Assembly: GCA_934728065.1 (NCBI GenBank)
Contig: CAKVDW010000015.1
Span: forward strand, 1 to 42,240
Length of the DNA: 42,240 bases
Source of the DNA: an uncultured Campylobacter sp.
Lineage (GTDB): Bacteria; Campylobacterota; Campylobacteria; Campylobacterales; Campylobacteraceae
Reading direction: 5' to 3'
Shown here one piece after another: positions 16,280 through 25,095 of the stretch. Under the pieces are notes generated by a model. It was not told the origin of the DNA, did not search any database, and saw nothing but the letters and a program-made list of their open reading frames with translations. The stretch's first letter is position 1; the number at the start of each line of letters is the position of its first letter. Both the position numbers and the translations under genes were made by a program.

Positions 16280-17608
16280 TTAATATTTAGAAAGAGCTTC
16301 TTTTAATTTAGCCTTACTTTTTTCATCTAAATATAAAAAGCTTATCGCCTGAAGCCTTGTGAGTATTAAATCCTCTTCTTTTACCTTGCTGATGTTTTTT
16401 CCTATATCAAGAGTTGTTATAGAGCTTTTAGCCACAAGAAGTCTGCCATCTTCTTCTGTTCTTATCCCCCAAATGCTATGAAAGGCTACATTTTCATCTT
16501 TAATAAGTCCTGTATAAAGCATTATGTGTCCTTTAAGATACAAAAGCGTTTCATAGGGTTTAGCGTAGTTTTTGATGAATTTTAATTTTTGTTCATTATT
16601 TAAGGCACTTATGTCAAACCGTTGCCAAAATACACTTTGAGCGTAGGAATTTCTTGGCAAATATACACCAAAAGGAGCAAAAAGGTCGCGAGTTAAAAGA
16701 GAACAATCTCTTTCAAAATTATATCCGCCCCAGCCATAAGGGAGATTTATGAGCTGAGTCATTTGATTTTTAAGGTTTTCATCATTAAATTTTATGGGAA
16801 ATTTGGCAAATTTATCGCTTGGAATTTTATATTTTGTATCGCCTATTTTGCTTAAATAAAATCCTTCTTTAAAATCATAATAAGGATAAATCGCCCCTAT
16901 CCTTGTTTCAAAGGCAAATTGTCCGTCTATATCATACACAGGCATTCTTTCTTCTAAAGGTGTGATAAAATTTAGCTTTTGATAGGTATTTGCCCTTTCA
17001 TCTGTAAATTTTTGCAAAGAGGAGCTTTCTACGAATCCCCAGCCTGATTCAGCTCTTACAAAGGCATAATGTTTATCCTTGCTTAAATGCGAAATAAGCA
17101 CGGGTGTGCCTACATTTAAAACGCTATCAAGCGCGTAATCAAAGGGAAATCCTTCGCCTTGTTTGTAAGGATTAAGCAAAATAGCCTTGTCTGTCGGCAG
17201 GTTTTTTAAATGAGAGGTTTTTACTACCAAAGCCTTTTGCTTAAGCTTTAACAAATCGTTTGCATTCGCATTAGCTATAACTTTTTTAAAAAAGCTTTTT
17301 GGGATAACTTGCTTGTTGTAAAAATAATATTTTTTCTTTGGGTTTAAGTAGTTATCAAAAGACCAAAACACATTTTTGGCTTTGACATTTTTAAACTGTG
17401 TTCTCCAAGTGTAGAAAAAATAGTTTTTATATTTTTGAGCATCGATTTTTTGGAGGCTTGGTTTAAATTTAGGTAAAATCTTTATATCTTGTTTGTATTT
17501 TAAGGGCATATTAAAACCAGAAACTTCTTTATCGTTTAAAAGGTCGTTTTTGCCCCCGCAAGCTACAAAGAAAAAAATCAAAAATAAAAGAATCAATTTT
17601 ATCATCAA
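16280..17608 (-). CDS. NlpC/P60-family lipoprotein with SH3 domains
   Basis: The 442-residue protein is predicted to be a lipoprotein (signal peptide with lipobox FFVAC, Cys17). Two SH3b-like segments (near residues 125-200 and 205-265) are followed by an NlpC/P60 cysteine-peptidase domain. The catalytic triad can be read as Cys302 (DCSLLTRDLF), His361 (GHIMLY) and His377 (FHSIWG). Such enzymes cut peptide cross-links or stem peptides in peptidoglycan. It lies 71 bases after a possible 25-residue membrane peptide and downstream of a lytic-transglycosylase-like gene, so this looks like a small cell-wall remodelling unit. The cut bond cannot be told. Confidence 0.85.
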   Translation of the reverse strand: MMIKLILLFLIFFFVACGGKNDLLNDKEVSGFNMPLKYKQDIKILPKFKPSLQKIDAQKYKNYFFYTWRTQFKNVKAKNVFWSFDNYLNPKKKYYFYNKQVIPKSFFKKVIANANANDLLKLKQKALVVKTSHLKNLPTDKAILLNPYKQGEGFPFDYALDSVLNVGTPVLISHLSKDKHYAFVRAESGWGFVESSSLQKFTDERANTYQKLNFITPLEERMPVYDIDGQFAFETRIGAIYPYYDFKEGFYLSKIGDTKYKIPSDKFAKFPIKFNDENLKNQMTQLINLPYGWGGYNFERDCSLLTRDLFAPFGVYLPRNSYAQSVFWQRFDISALNNEQKLKFIKNYAKPYETLLYLKGHIMLYTGLIKDENVAFHSIWGIRTEEDGRLLVAKSSITTLDIGKNISKVKEEDLILTRLQAISFLYLDEKSKAKLKEALSKY

Positions 17609-17678
17609 ACAGCCTTAAAAAATAAAGAAAGATTATAGCTAAAGTAAATTAAAGTTAAACTTAAATTTATGATATTTT

Positions 17679-17756
17679 TTAAGACTTGATGAGGTCTAAA
17701 AACACAAGCCAAACGGCTAAAATAATGCAACCCAAACCCATAACAGCTAAAATCAC
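17679..17756 (-). CDS. Possible 25-residue membrane peptide
   Basis: Starting at a GTG, the frame encodes 25 residues: VILAVMGLGCIILAVWLVFL as one hydrophobic helix, then DLIKS. An AGAGG ribosome site lies eight bases before the GTG. The peptide has a single predicted transmembrane helix and a short polar C-terminal end. No family is recognised. It sits between two cell-wall enzyme genes in the same direction. Very short ORFs of this kind occur by chance, so the call depends on the ribosome site and membrane helix only. Confidence 0.35.
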   Translation of the reverse strand: MILAVMGLGCIILAVWLVFLDLIKS

Positions 17757-17826
17757 GCAAACCACCTCTTTGAAAATTAAACACCACAAAAAGCAAAAGT
17801 ATAGCTTAAAAATATTAATTAAAAAC

Positions 17827-18333
17827 TCACCTTAAAATTCCATTTTTAACAAGCTCTAAAATAATTTGCATATTTTGCTTGACATTTTGAAGATAAGCCT
17901 TGCCCTGTTGTGAGTTATAGTTAAAGCCTGTATTATAACTTTTTATGGCATTGTCTAAATTTCCCTTGTGGTAGTTTTTCCAAAAATGGAAATTTTCTAG
18001 CGCCACCTTAGTGCTTAAAACTGTGTCATTGATGAGTTCGCTACAATGTAAATTTCTATTGTAAGCATTATCAGCAATATTTTTTGAATTTAAATATACG
18101 GGCAAGAAAATGTGAAAAATTCCACAACTTGGATCTTGTATATTTATAGGGAGTTTTCCAAGCTTACTTTCTTGAAAGGCTATGGCGATTAGAGCGATTC
18201 TTTCATCTTTATCATCAACTATTCGGTAAATGATTTTAGCGACTTTTTTTTGCTCATTATTGAGTTCATACCATTTAAGCTCGTTGGCATTGATAAAGAC
18301 AAGAAGCAAAAAAAGCATTTTAATTGTTTTCAT
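17827..18333 (-). CDS. Secreted lysozyme-like / lytic transglycosylase-like protein
   Basis: The 168-residue protein has a signal peptide (MKTIKMLFLLLVFINA). The region IALIAIAFQESKLGK (residues ~45-59) resembles the catalytic-Glu segment of transglycosylase (SLT/VirB1-like) enzymes. IKSYNTGFN near residue 135 resembles the AYNxG motif of that family. Two Cys (DPSCG and LHCSE) may form a disulfide. The probable job is local peptidoglycan cleavage. It is the first gene of a minus unit with the small membrane peptide and the NlpC/P60 lipoprotein, and it is divergent from the helicase gene. Confidence 0.75.
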   Translation of the reverse strand: MKTIKMLFLLLVFINANELKWYELNNEQKKVAKIIYRIVDDKDERIALIAIAFQESKLGKLPINIQDPSCGIFHIFLPVYLNSKNIADNAYNRNLHCSELINDTVLSTKVALENFHFWKNYHKGNLDNAIKSYNTGFNYNSQQGKAYLQNVKQNMQIILELVKNGILR

Positions 18334-18364
18334 TACATTAACCTTGTTTTGAAATTTCTATTTT

Positions 18365-18370
18365 ACTATA
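18365..18370 (-). promoter_or_regulatory. -10 box for the cell-wall enzyme unit
   Basis: TATAGT on the minus strand lies 31 bases before the start of the transglycosylase-like gene. The ribosome site is weak (AAGG). Confidence 0.45.
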
Positions 18371-18421
18371 AATTATCAAAGAAAAACTTGTTAAAGATAC
18401 AAAAAAATGAAAAAACTTTGT

Positions 18422-18427
18422 TATAAT
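18422..18427 (+). promoter_or_regulatory. -10 box for the helicase gene
   Basis: TATAAT sits 41 bases before the helicase ATG in AT-rich DNA; no -35 box is clear. Confidence 0.5.
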
Positions 18428-18468
18428 TAAATTTTAGGGCTTTTAAAATCTATTTTGAGTTAAAGAGT

Positions 18469-19794
18469 ATGGAAGTAGTTAGTCGTTTGAAAGAAATTTT
18501 AGAAAATGACAATGTCTTTTTAAGCGGTGGGGCTGGCGTTGGCAAGTCCTATCTTACAAACGAGCTTAAACTTGCTTACAAAAAGGCGGGCAAAAATGTC
18601 ATCTCACTTGGCTCTACGGCGATTTCAGCCTTTAATGTGGGCGGCGTTACCCTGCATAGCTTTTTTGCGCTTGCACTTTGCGCGAATTTACACGAGCTAG
18701 TGCTTTTGGACAAAAAGCAAAAAGACAAACTCAAAAAGCTCCGCAAAGTGCTAAAAAGCCTTGATTTGCTCATTATCGATGAAATTTCTATGGTGAGTGC
18801 GGAAATTTTTGATTTAATCGCTTACAGACTAAGGCACAGCGACTTTGCGGGCAAGGTGCTTGTGGTGGGGGATTTTTTTCAGCTGCCCCCTGTCTTAAAG
18901 CAAGAGCAAAAGGCGCAAAATTCGCTTTTTAAGGGGTATTATGCCTTTTCATCGCTTTCGTGGGCGGATTTTAAATTTAAAAATGTGCTTTTAAATATCG
19001 CCAAACGCACGAGCAACAAGCGGTTTTATGAGTATCTTTCTTTGATGAGAAAGGGCGCGGTGAGTGATGAAATTTTAGCTTATTTTGAAAAAATGTGTAT
19101 CAAAGCTGGCGAGCTAAACACCATAAGTGATGAATTTACCTTGCTTTGCGGCATAAACAAAAAGGCGGATTTGATAAATGAGCAAAAACTTGCTAAAATT
19201 GACGGAGATTTGCTTGTTTTTAAGGCTTTGCGTGATAAAATCGATGAGAATTTGGACGATAAAGCCTTTGAGAAGTGGATAAAAAGTTTGAGCGTGCTTG
19301 ATGAGTTGCGCTTGAAAGTGGGGGCGAAGGTGATTTTTTGTGTCAATAACTACGAAGCTGGGTATTACAACGGCGAGCAGGGCGAAATCACCGCCGTTGA
19401 GAGTGAGGACGGCAAGGCGTTTATCAAAATCACCAAAAGCAACGGCGTGCAGATAAAGCTTGCGCGATACACTTTTTTGCTTGAAGATTTTAGCGAAGAA
19501 AATGAGCTTTTAGCGAGCTTTTCGCAGTTTCCCATCAAGCTAGCTTATGCCATCACCATACACAAGTCGCAGGGTATGAGTATAGAGCGGCTGGTGTGCG
19601 ATATAGACAACATTTTTGAGAATGGGCAGCTTTATGTCGCGCTTTCGCGGGCTGTGGAGCCAAAAAATTTGCGGATTTTTTACTCACGCGCGGGCAGGTT
19701 TCGCCCGTATTTTGCGGGCGCGCTTAAATTTGACAAAAGTGTGCTTGAATTTTACACAAAGACAAATTTTGTGAATTTGGAGGAAAAGATATGA
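18469..19794 (+). CDS. Pif1/RecD-like superfamily 1B DNA helicase
   Basis: The 441-residue ATPase has Walker A GGAGVGKSYLTNEL (residues ~19-32), Walker B LLIIDEISMV near 101 and motif III GDFFQLPPV near 138. At the C-terminus are motif V TIHKSQGMS near 362 and motif VI YVALSRA near 385. This order defines 5'-3' helicases of the Pif1/RecD2 type. The protein is short, with no clear accessory domain, and matches Cj0945c as recalled. The role is probably in replication or repair, substrate unknown. Its GC content is well above that of the genes just upstream. It overlaps the next gene by four bases. Confidence 0.88.
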   Translation: MEVVSRLKEILENDNVFLSGGAGVGKSYLTNELKLAYKKAGKNVISLGSTAISAFNVGGVTLHSFFALALCANLHELVLLDKKQKDKLKKLRKVLKSLDLLIIDEISMVSAEIFDLIAYRLRHSDFAGKVLVVGDFFQLPPVLKQEQKAQNSLFKGYYAFSSLSWADFKFKNVLLNIAKRTSNKRFYEYLSLMRKGAVSDEILAYFEKMCIKAGELNTISDEFTLLCGINKKADLINEQKLAKIDGDLLVFKALRDKIDENLDDKAFEKWIKSLSVLDELRLKVGAKVIFCVNNYEAGYYNGEQGEITAVESEDGKAFIKITKSNGVQIKLARYTFLLEDFSEENELLASFSQFPIKLAYAITIHKSQGMSIERLVCDIDNIFENGQLYVALSRAVEPKNLRIFYSRAGRFRPYFAGALKFDKSVLEFYTKTNFVNLEEKI

Positions 19795-20402
19795 AAAAAT
19801 GGCTTTTATTTATGGTTTTGCCCTTATTTGTTTGCGCCTTTAAAGTTGAAAAAATGAGAACTGAACTTTACAGCAAAACAGGGGCAAATACGCTCAAAAA
19901 GGTTGAGTTAAGTTTGGAATTTGAGGGAGAAAACCTACTTTCAAGCAAAGACAAGCTTTTAGATTCTACAAATATAGTTATATCGGGCTTTTTTTATGAG
20001 GATTTATTTACCGAGCTTGGAAAAATGCGCTTTAAGGAAACTTTAGTGAAATTTATTAACAAAAAATACCAACTTGGAGTAAAAAACATTTATATACTTT
20101 CTTTAAAAGGCGTGGAAAAATTTGATATAGAGGAGCTAAAAGCCTTTTTGGAGGATAATTTTGACACCAAAAAAGAAGTGCAAGAAATTATTAAAGAGAA
20201 AAATTTAAGCATAGAAGTGCCTAAAATAGCTCCACTCCCTAGCATAAATAGCATTTTAGACGGCGCGCCAAATGATACAAGCGTAGATGATATAAATATA
20301 GACAGCTTGCAAGTGCCAACATTGCCTCAAAGCCTTAGTCCTCAGCCCATTCAGCTTAAGGATAAAAATACAACAGGCTTTGACATCAATGCAAGTCGTT
20401 AA
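19791..20402 (+). CDS. Periplasmic protein, Cj0944c-like
   Basis: The 203-residue protein has a signal peptide (MKKWLLFMVLPLFVCA). A globular part follows (residues ~20-140), in which the run DSTNIVISGFFYEDLF and the later helix-strand pattern weakly resemble FliL-like domains. The tail (~145-203) is Pro/Ser/Asn-rich and probably disordered. The function is unknown and the FliL resemblance is only by eye. The coupling to the helicase gene (ATGA) matches the C. jejuni pair Cj0945c-Cj0944c. It converges on guaA with only 23 bases between stops. Confidence 0.7.
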   Translation: MKKWLLFMVLPLFVCAFKVEKMRTELYSKTGANTLKKVELSLEFEGENLLSSKDKLLDSTNIVISGFFYEDLFTELGKMRFKETLVKFINKKYQLGVKNIYILSLKGVEKFDIEELKAFLEDNFDTKKEVQEIIKEKNLSIEVPKIAPLPSINSILDGAPNDTSVDDINIDSLQVPTLPQSLSPQPIQLKDKNTTGFDINASR

Positions 20403-20425
20403 AATGCGCCGAAAGAGTGAAAATT

Positions 20426-22066
20426 TTACTCCCATTCTATCGTAGCTGGGGGCTTTGAGCTTATGTCATACACCACGCGGTTAATGCCCGCTACTTCATT
20501 GATGATACGGCGGCTTATGTTTTCAAGTAGCTCATAAGGAAGGTGCGAAAAACTTGCCGTCATACCATCGCTTGCATTTACCACGCGCACGCACACAGCA
20601 TTATCATAAGTGCGGTTATCGCCCATCACGCCGACACTTTTGACATTTAAAAGCACGCAAAACGCCTGCCAAGTTTTATCATACCAACCCGAGCTTTTCA
20701 GCTCTTCGCGCAAAATGATATCAGCATTTCTCAAAAGCTCCAAACTTGGCTCATTCACCTCGCCCATTATGCGTATGGCTAGCCCAGGTCCGGGGAATGG
20801 ATGGCGGAAAACTAGCTCTTTGCTAAGCCCTAACTCCAAGCCAAGCGCGCGCACTTCGTCTTTAAAGATTTCTTTAAGCGGCTCGATGAGCTTTAAATTC
20901 ATCTTTTCGGGCAGTCCGCCTACATTGTGGTGCGATTTTATGGTTTTGCTTGCACCCACAACTGAACTTTCGATGATGTCCGTGTAAAGCGTGCCTTGCG
21001 CAAGATATTTTATGCCCTTGTGCTTTTTTGCCTCCGCTTCAAAGACTTCGATAAAGGTGTTGCCGATGATTTTGCGCTTTTTTTCAGGCTCAACTACGCC
21101 TTTTAGGCGTTCTAAAAAGGTTTTACTCGCGTCAATGGTGATTAAATTTATGCCTAAATTATGCCTGAACATTGTTTCTACCGCTTCTTTTTCGTTTTTT
21201 CGCAAAAGCCCATTATCCACAAAAACGACAACAACTTGCTCTTTTATCGCATTTGCCAAGAGTGCAGCCACTACGCTACTATCCACGCCCCCACTTACCG
21301 CACACAGCACCTTATCAGCCCCAACTTGCGCCTTTATAGCCGCACTTTGCGCCTTAGCAAAGCTTCCCATATTCCAAGTGCTTTCGCATTCGCAAATGTA
21401 TTTAGCGAAATTTTTAAGCATTTTTGCCCCAAATTCGCTGTGCTGCACTTCGGGGTGAAATTGAACACCATACATATTTGTTTCTAAATTGACCATACCG
21501 CAAATTTCGGAATTTTCGCTTGTAGCAATAACATCGAAACCTTTCGGCAATCTTGTAACTTTATCTCCGTGGCTCATCCATACTATTGATTTTTTCTCAA
21601 CACCTTTAAAAATTTTTACCCCAACAAATCTAGATGGGCATTCGTTATTTATTGCCAAAGTTAGTGGAGTTTTTGTGTAATCAATATTTCTAATATCAAC
21701 ATTAGAATTTCCACTTTTAAAAGGTTCTTGAACTATAAGCAATTTTGCCTTCCCAAATTCTTGCGCTTGCGAACGCTCCACAATTCCACCAAAGTGCTGT
21801 GCCATAAGCTGCATACCATAGCAAACGCCAAGCACAGGCACGCCAAGTGCAAAAACGCCCTCATCGCAAAAATAAGCGTCCTTTTCATAAACGCTGGCTG
21901 GTCCTCCGCTTAAAACAATGCCCTTTGGGGCTTTTGAGCGGATTGTTTCAAGGCTTGTGTTAAAAGGCAAAATTTCAGCATAAACGCCTTGTTCGCGCAA
22001 ACGCCTTGCGATGAGCTGGGTGTATTGCGAGCCAAAGTCCAAAACCAAAATGCAGTCTTTTTTCAT
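20426..22066 (-). CDS. guaA: GMP synthase (glutamine-hydrolysing)
   Basis: The 546-residue enzyme aminates XMP to GMP. The glutamine amidotransferase domain has [14 protein letters not shown], nucleophile Cys82 (GVCYGMQ), and His204/Glu206 (QFHPEVQHS). The ATP-pyrophosphatase domain has P-loop AVSGGVDSS (residues ~256-264), and the dimerisation domain ends [11 protein letters not shown]. The length exceeds that of C. jejuni GuaA (about 511) by ~35 residues, and the extra lies at ~111-150, between the nucleophile and the His/Glu pair. The DNA there is much poorer in GC (about 31% over 21541-21720, against 50% at 21781-21900). All catalytic residues are kept, so it is probably active. Confidence 0.96.
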   Translation of the reverse strand: MKKDCILVLDFGSQYTQLIARRLREQGVYAEILPFNTSLETIRSKAPKGIVLSGGPASVYEKDAYFCDEGVFALGVPVLGVCYGMQLMAQHFGGIVERSQAQEFGKAKLLIVQEPFKSGNSNVDIRNIDYTKTPLTLAINNECPSRFVGVKIFKGVEKKSIVWMSHGDKVTRLPKGFDVIATSENSEICGMVNLETNMYGVQFHPEVQHSEFGAKMLKNFAKYICECESTWNMGSFAKAQSAAIKAQVGADKVLCAVSGGVDSSVVAALLANAIKEQVVVVFVDNGLLRKNEKEAVETMFRHNLGINLITIDASKTFLERLKGVVEPEKKRKIIGNTFIEVFEAEAKKHKGIKYLAQGTLYTDIIESSVVGASKTIKSHHNVGGLPEKMNLKLIEPLKEIFKDEVRALGLELGLSKELVFRHPFPGPGLAIRIMGEVNEPSLELLRNADIILREELKSSGWYDKTWQAFCVLLNVKSVGVMGDNRTYDNAVCVRVVNASDGMTASFSHLPYELLENISRRIINEVAGINRVVYDISSKPPATIEWE

Positions 22067-22121
22067 TTTTTTCCTTTTTGAGTTGAATTTTTGTTAAATT
22101 TTTGCGCTTTAAAGCGCTATT

Positions 22122-22307
22122 TTACCATCTATCTAGCTTTTGATATGGCTTTACTTCGATAACAGAGCCATTATCATCACGCACAGGATAGCTTGGGTCG
22201 GCTTTGTTGCCACAGCCACTAAGCATTAAGCAAAAAAATGCTATAATGCCGATATGAAAAAGCTTAAACAAACGCCAGCAATCATCGCCGAACTTATGGG
22301 AACTCAT
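22122..22307 (-). CDS. Small lipoprotein, LptM-like
   Basis: From the ATG at 22307 this gives 61 residues: a short basic N-region, a hydrophobic helix (FHIGIIAFFCLML) and lipobox LSGC, then GNKADPSYPVRDD. The Cys-Gly-x-Lys-x-x-Pro-x-Tyr pattern after the lipobox resembles LptM (YifL), a small lipoprotein that helps mature the LPS translocon LptD, but this is a short match. A TTG at 22271 is an alternative start, giving a shorter signal peptide. Its 5' end is antisense to the start of the DciA-like gene. It is upstream of guaA on the same strand, with a 55-base gap. Confidence 0.65.
   Translation of the reverse strand: MSSHKFGDDCWRLFKLFHIGIIAFFCLMLSGCGNKADPSYPVRDDNGSVIEVKPYQKLDRW
22242..22247 (+). 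promoter_or_regulatory. -10 box for a probably leaderless DciA-like gene
   Basis: A perfect TATAAT preceded by GC ends six bases before the ATG at 22254. A transcript starting at the normal distance would begin at the ATG. No ribosome site is seen in the gap. Confidence 0.6.
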
Positions 22308-22712
22308 CATTACAAACCCCTTAAAAAAATTTTTTTTGCGCAAGATTTTTTGCGCCTGATGAATCCAGCCCATCAAGCCCTTATCTCCAAAATCTTTATC
22401 AAAAACGATATTTTAATGATACTTGTTAAACACTCAGCCGCTTACCAAGAACTCAACCACGATGATACCAAAAAAAGCATTAAAATTCTCATAAAAATTT
22501 ATACAAAAGCAAATCCTTTGAGCGAATTTGAGCGCATAAAATCAGTCAAAATCCTTACAGATAGGGACTTTATGCCAGCTTTAAAAAGTGGCGAAAAAAA
22601 GCAAAAATTTTTTTTAGAACTCTCAAAGGGCAAGTTTAAAAACCCTTTCAGCAACGAAATTCTTTTTGAAAAATTTGAAAAAATTCGCCAAGCGATACAA
22701 AATGCCAAGTGA
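22254..22712 (+). CDS. DUF721/DciA-like protein (Cj1247c-like)
   Basis: The 152-residue protein has the short N-terminal helix and the KIFIKNDILMILVKHSAAYQELNH beta region seen in the DUF721 group, which includes DciA, the loader of the DnaB helicase. The C-terminal half is Lys-rich and less conserved. Assignment to DciA itself is an inference. The gene lies between guaA and uvrC as in C. jejuni, and its stop lies inside the start of uvrC. It appears to be leaderless and its first codons are antisense to the lipoprotein signal peptide. Confidence 0.65.
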   Translation: MKKLKQTPAIIAELMGTHHYKPLKKIFFAQDFLRLMNPAHQALISKIFIKNDILMILVKHSAAYQELNHDDTKKSIKILIKIYTKANPLSEFERIKSVKILTDRDFMPALKSGEKKQKFFLELSKGKFKNPFSNEILFEKFEKIRQAIQNAK

Positions 22713-24546
22713 AATGCCAAAAAATTTAAGTCAAAATTCCTTAAATTCATCAAATTTAGCCGCCGAGCTTAAAACTCTGCCTGAAAAAGCGGGCGTTTAT
22801 CAGTATTTTAACGCTCAAAACCGCCTTTTGTATGTAGGCAAGGCGAAAAATTTAAAGCACAGAGTGCGAAGTTACTTTGTTTTCACGCCAAATTTAGCCC
22901 CAAACCCAAGAAATTCCTTACGCATACAAAAAATGCTTGCTGAGTGCGTGCATTTAGAATTTATCACCACAGAATCAGAAGCCGATGCGCTCATACTTGA
23001 AAACTCTTTCATCAAGCAACTGCGCCCAAAATACAACATTTTGCTGCGAGATGATAAAACCTATCCTTACATTTATGTGGATTTGAGCGAAAAATACCCG
23101 CGTTTTGAGCTGACAAGAAAGCTCATCAAAAAGCCTAAAATCAAATACTTTGGACCCTTTTTTAAGGGCGCAAGAGAGCTTTTAAACGCGCTTTATTTGA
23201 ATTTCAAACTCAAACAAAAATCATCGTGCAAAAAGGCTTGTATATTCGCTCAAATAGGGCGTTGCGCCGTTGTGTGTGAAGAAAAAATAAGTGTTGAAGA
23301 GTATGCAAAAATCGTTCAAGACGCCACAAATGCGCTACTTAACCCACACTTGCTTTTGAAAAATTTGCAAAGCAAAATGCAGCTTTACGCGCAAAATGAA
23401 AACTACGAAGAAGCGGCGAAAATGCGTGATACAGTGGCTACAATCAAAGATTTGCAAGTAAAAATTCAAATCGACATTGCAAGGCTTGAAAATTTCAATG
23501 TTTTTGCGCTTGCAAAGGCTCAAAACACTCTTGCGCTCGTGCGTTTTGTCGTCCAAAATGGCAAAATCATCAGCGCACAGCACAAAATTTTTAGTGTAAA
23601 AGCCGATGAATGCGATGAAAACGAACTTTACAAACAGGTGATTTTAGAAAGTTTTAGCGTTGATGAGCCTGTAAATTCAACGCAAATTTATGTTTTGCAG
23701 GATTTTGAGGATAGAATTTTGGTTGAGGAGCTTTTATCGGCAAGATTTGGCAAAAAATTTGACATAAAAGTGGCTAAAATAGGCGAAAAAAGGCGCATTT
23801 GCGAGCTAGCGCACAAAAACGCCTTGCAAAATATCAAAAATCACCGCGCTAATGATAAATTCGAGCTTTTAAACGAGTTAAAAGAGTTTTTTGAGCTTGA
23901 AAATTTGCCCCAAGTGATTGAAATCTTTGACAACTCACATTTGCAAGGCGTAGCAAATGTCGGTGCTATGGTAGTTTTTAAGGATACAGAATTTGACAAA
24001 GGCTCTTACAGACACTATCATTTGCATTTCGCAAACGAGTTTGAGCAGATGAAAGAGCTTTTAACAAGGCGCGCTAAGGACTTTGACAAGCTTGCAGCGC
24101 CTGATTTGTGGCTTATTGACGGGGGTGCGACCTTGCTGAAACTTGCAAGGGAAGTTATCAAAAGTAGCGGGGCAAATGTGGATATTTTAGCCATAGCCAA
24201 AGAAAAAATAGACGCCAAAGCTCACCGCGCAAAGGGTGGCGCAAGGGACATTTTGCACTCTTTTAAGGGCGAGTTTGCGCTGAGCGTGAGCGATAAAAAA
24301 CTTTTGTTTTTGCAAAGCCTGCGTGATGAGGCGCACCGCTTTGCGATAAGTTTTCATCAGCGCACCAAGCAAAAGACGGATTTGCAAAGCTCAAAGCTCA
24401 AAAATTTAGGACTAACTGATGGGCAAATCGCTAAACTTTTAAGCTATTTTGGCAGTTTTGAAGCCATTTATAAAGCAAGTTTTGACGAGCTTAAAAACGC
24501 GACAAATGCCAAAGTTGCACATAAATTTTTCAAACAATCCTCATAA
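22702..24546 (+). CDS. uvrC: Excinuclease ABC subunit C
   Basis: UvrC makes the dual incision in nucleotide excision repair. The start is set at MPSEMPKNL (22702, 614 residues), since the frame from 22666 would add 12 residues inside the previous gene. An ATG at 22714 (610 residues) is also possible. The GIY-YIG nuclease domain reads AGVYQYF...LLYVGKAKNLKHRVRSYF. The UVR (UvrB-binding) motif is in YEEAAKMRD. The RNase H-like nuclease half has EIFDNSHLQGVANVGAMV, LWLIDGG and DEAHRFAISFHQ, and the C-terminal helix-hairpin-helix reads LLSYFGSFEAIYKAS. It overlaps the DciA-like gene by 11 bases. Confidence 0.96.
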   Translation: MPSEMPKNLSQNSLNSSNLAAELKTLPEKAGVYQYFNAQNRLLYVGKAKNLKHRVRSYFVFTPNLAPNPRNSLRIQKMLAECVHLEFITTESEADALILENSFIKQLRPKYNILLRDDKTYPYIYVDLSEKYPRFELTRKLIKKPKIKYFGPFFKGARELLNALYLNFKLKQKSSCKKACIFAQIGRCAVVCEEKISVEEYAKIVQDATNALLNPHLLLKNLQSKMQLYAQNENYEEAAKMRDTVATIKDLQVKIQIDIARLENFNVFALAKAQNTLALVRFVVQNGKIISAQHKIFSVKADECDENELYKQVILESFSVDEPVNSTQIYVLQDFEDRILVEELLSARFGKKFDIKVAKIGEKRRICELAHKNALQNIKNHRANDKFELLNELKEFFELENLPQVIEIFDNSHLQGVANVGAMVVFKDTEFDKGSYRHYHLHFANEFEQMKELLTRRAKDFDKLAAPDLWLIDGGATLLKLAREVIKSSGANVDILAIAKEKIDAKAHRAKGGARDILHSFKGEFALSVSDKKLLFLQSLRDEAHRFAISFHQRTKQKTDLQSSKLKNLGLTDGQIAKLLSYFGSFEAIYKASFDELKNATNAKVAHKFFKQSS

Positions 24547-24751
24547 ATTAAGCTTTTTATGAACATTAAAAAGTGTGGATAAATTCTTGCAAAAACCTTG
24601 ACGCAAAAATGCTAAGTGCTGGAAGTAGGGCGCATTTATGGCTTTATCTTGCTGGTTTTGTTTTAAATTTAGGCTTGTTTGTTTATCTAAATTAAAGATA
24701 TTTTTGCATTTTTTGTTATACTGAACCTTTGGAGAAACATTCCATTTTTCT

Positions 24752-24839
24752 TGTCATACTGAGTCTTTAGCCGAAGTATCCATAAATTTAAAGCGTGTCT
24801 TAAATTGCTTTGGATATTTTGCATTTGCTCAATATGACA
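24752..24839. repeat. MITE-like inverted-repeat element, copy B1
   Basis: The 88-bp copy runs from TGTCATACTGAG to CTCAATATGACA. Its core is in the opposite orientation to copy A2 (AAAGCGTGTCTTAAATT here against AATTTAAGACACGCTTT there), showing that the element inserts both ways. Confidence 0.85.
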
Positions 24840-24902
24840 ATATAGAGTTTTTGTTATGTTTAACCCACTTAGTCGCTAACCGCAGTATGACAAGGTTAAT
24901 TT

Positions 24903-24975
24903 TGTCATTTTGAGCCTTTTGCAAAAAGGTGAAAAATCTATAAATTTTGCGTGGATACTTCGGCTCAGTATGACA
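24903..24975. repeat. MITE-like inverted-repeat element, copy B2
   Basis: A shorter 73-bp copy with ends TGTCATTTTGAG and CTCAGTATGACA and a central deletion of most of the AAGACA core. Confidence 0.8.
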
Positions 24976-25095
24976 ATATGGATTTTCGCTTTGCGCTGAT
25001 ACACTTTGCTTAAAATGACAGAAAGCAAAAATTTACCATACTAGTGTAAAATTGTCATTTTGAATTATTTTCTCTTGTCATACTGACTTCTTTAT

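Noticed and set aside
17605..17796. 63-residue minus-strand frame upstream of the NlpC/P60 gene
   Set aside because: It lacks a ribosome site and family similarity. A different frame in the same place with a better ribosome site gives the possible 25-residue membrane peptide.
20610..21487. Long plus-strand frames antisense to guaA
   Set aside because: They mirror the codon pattern of a clearly conserved gene on the other strand and resemble no protein.
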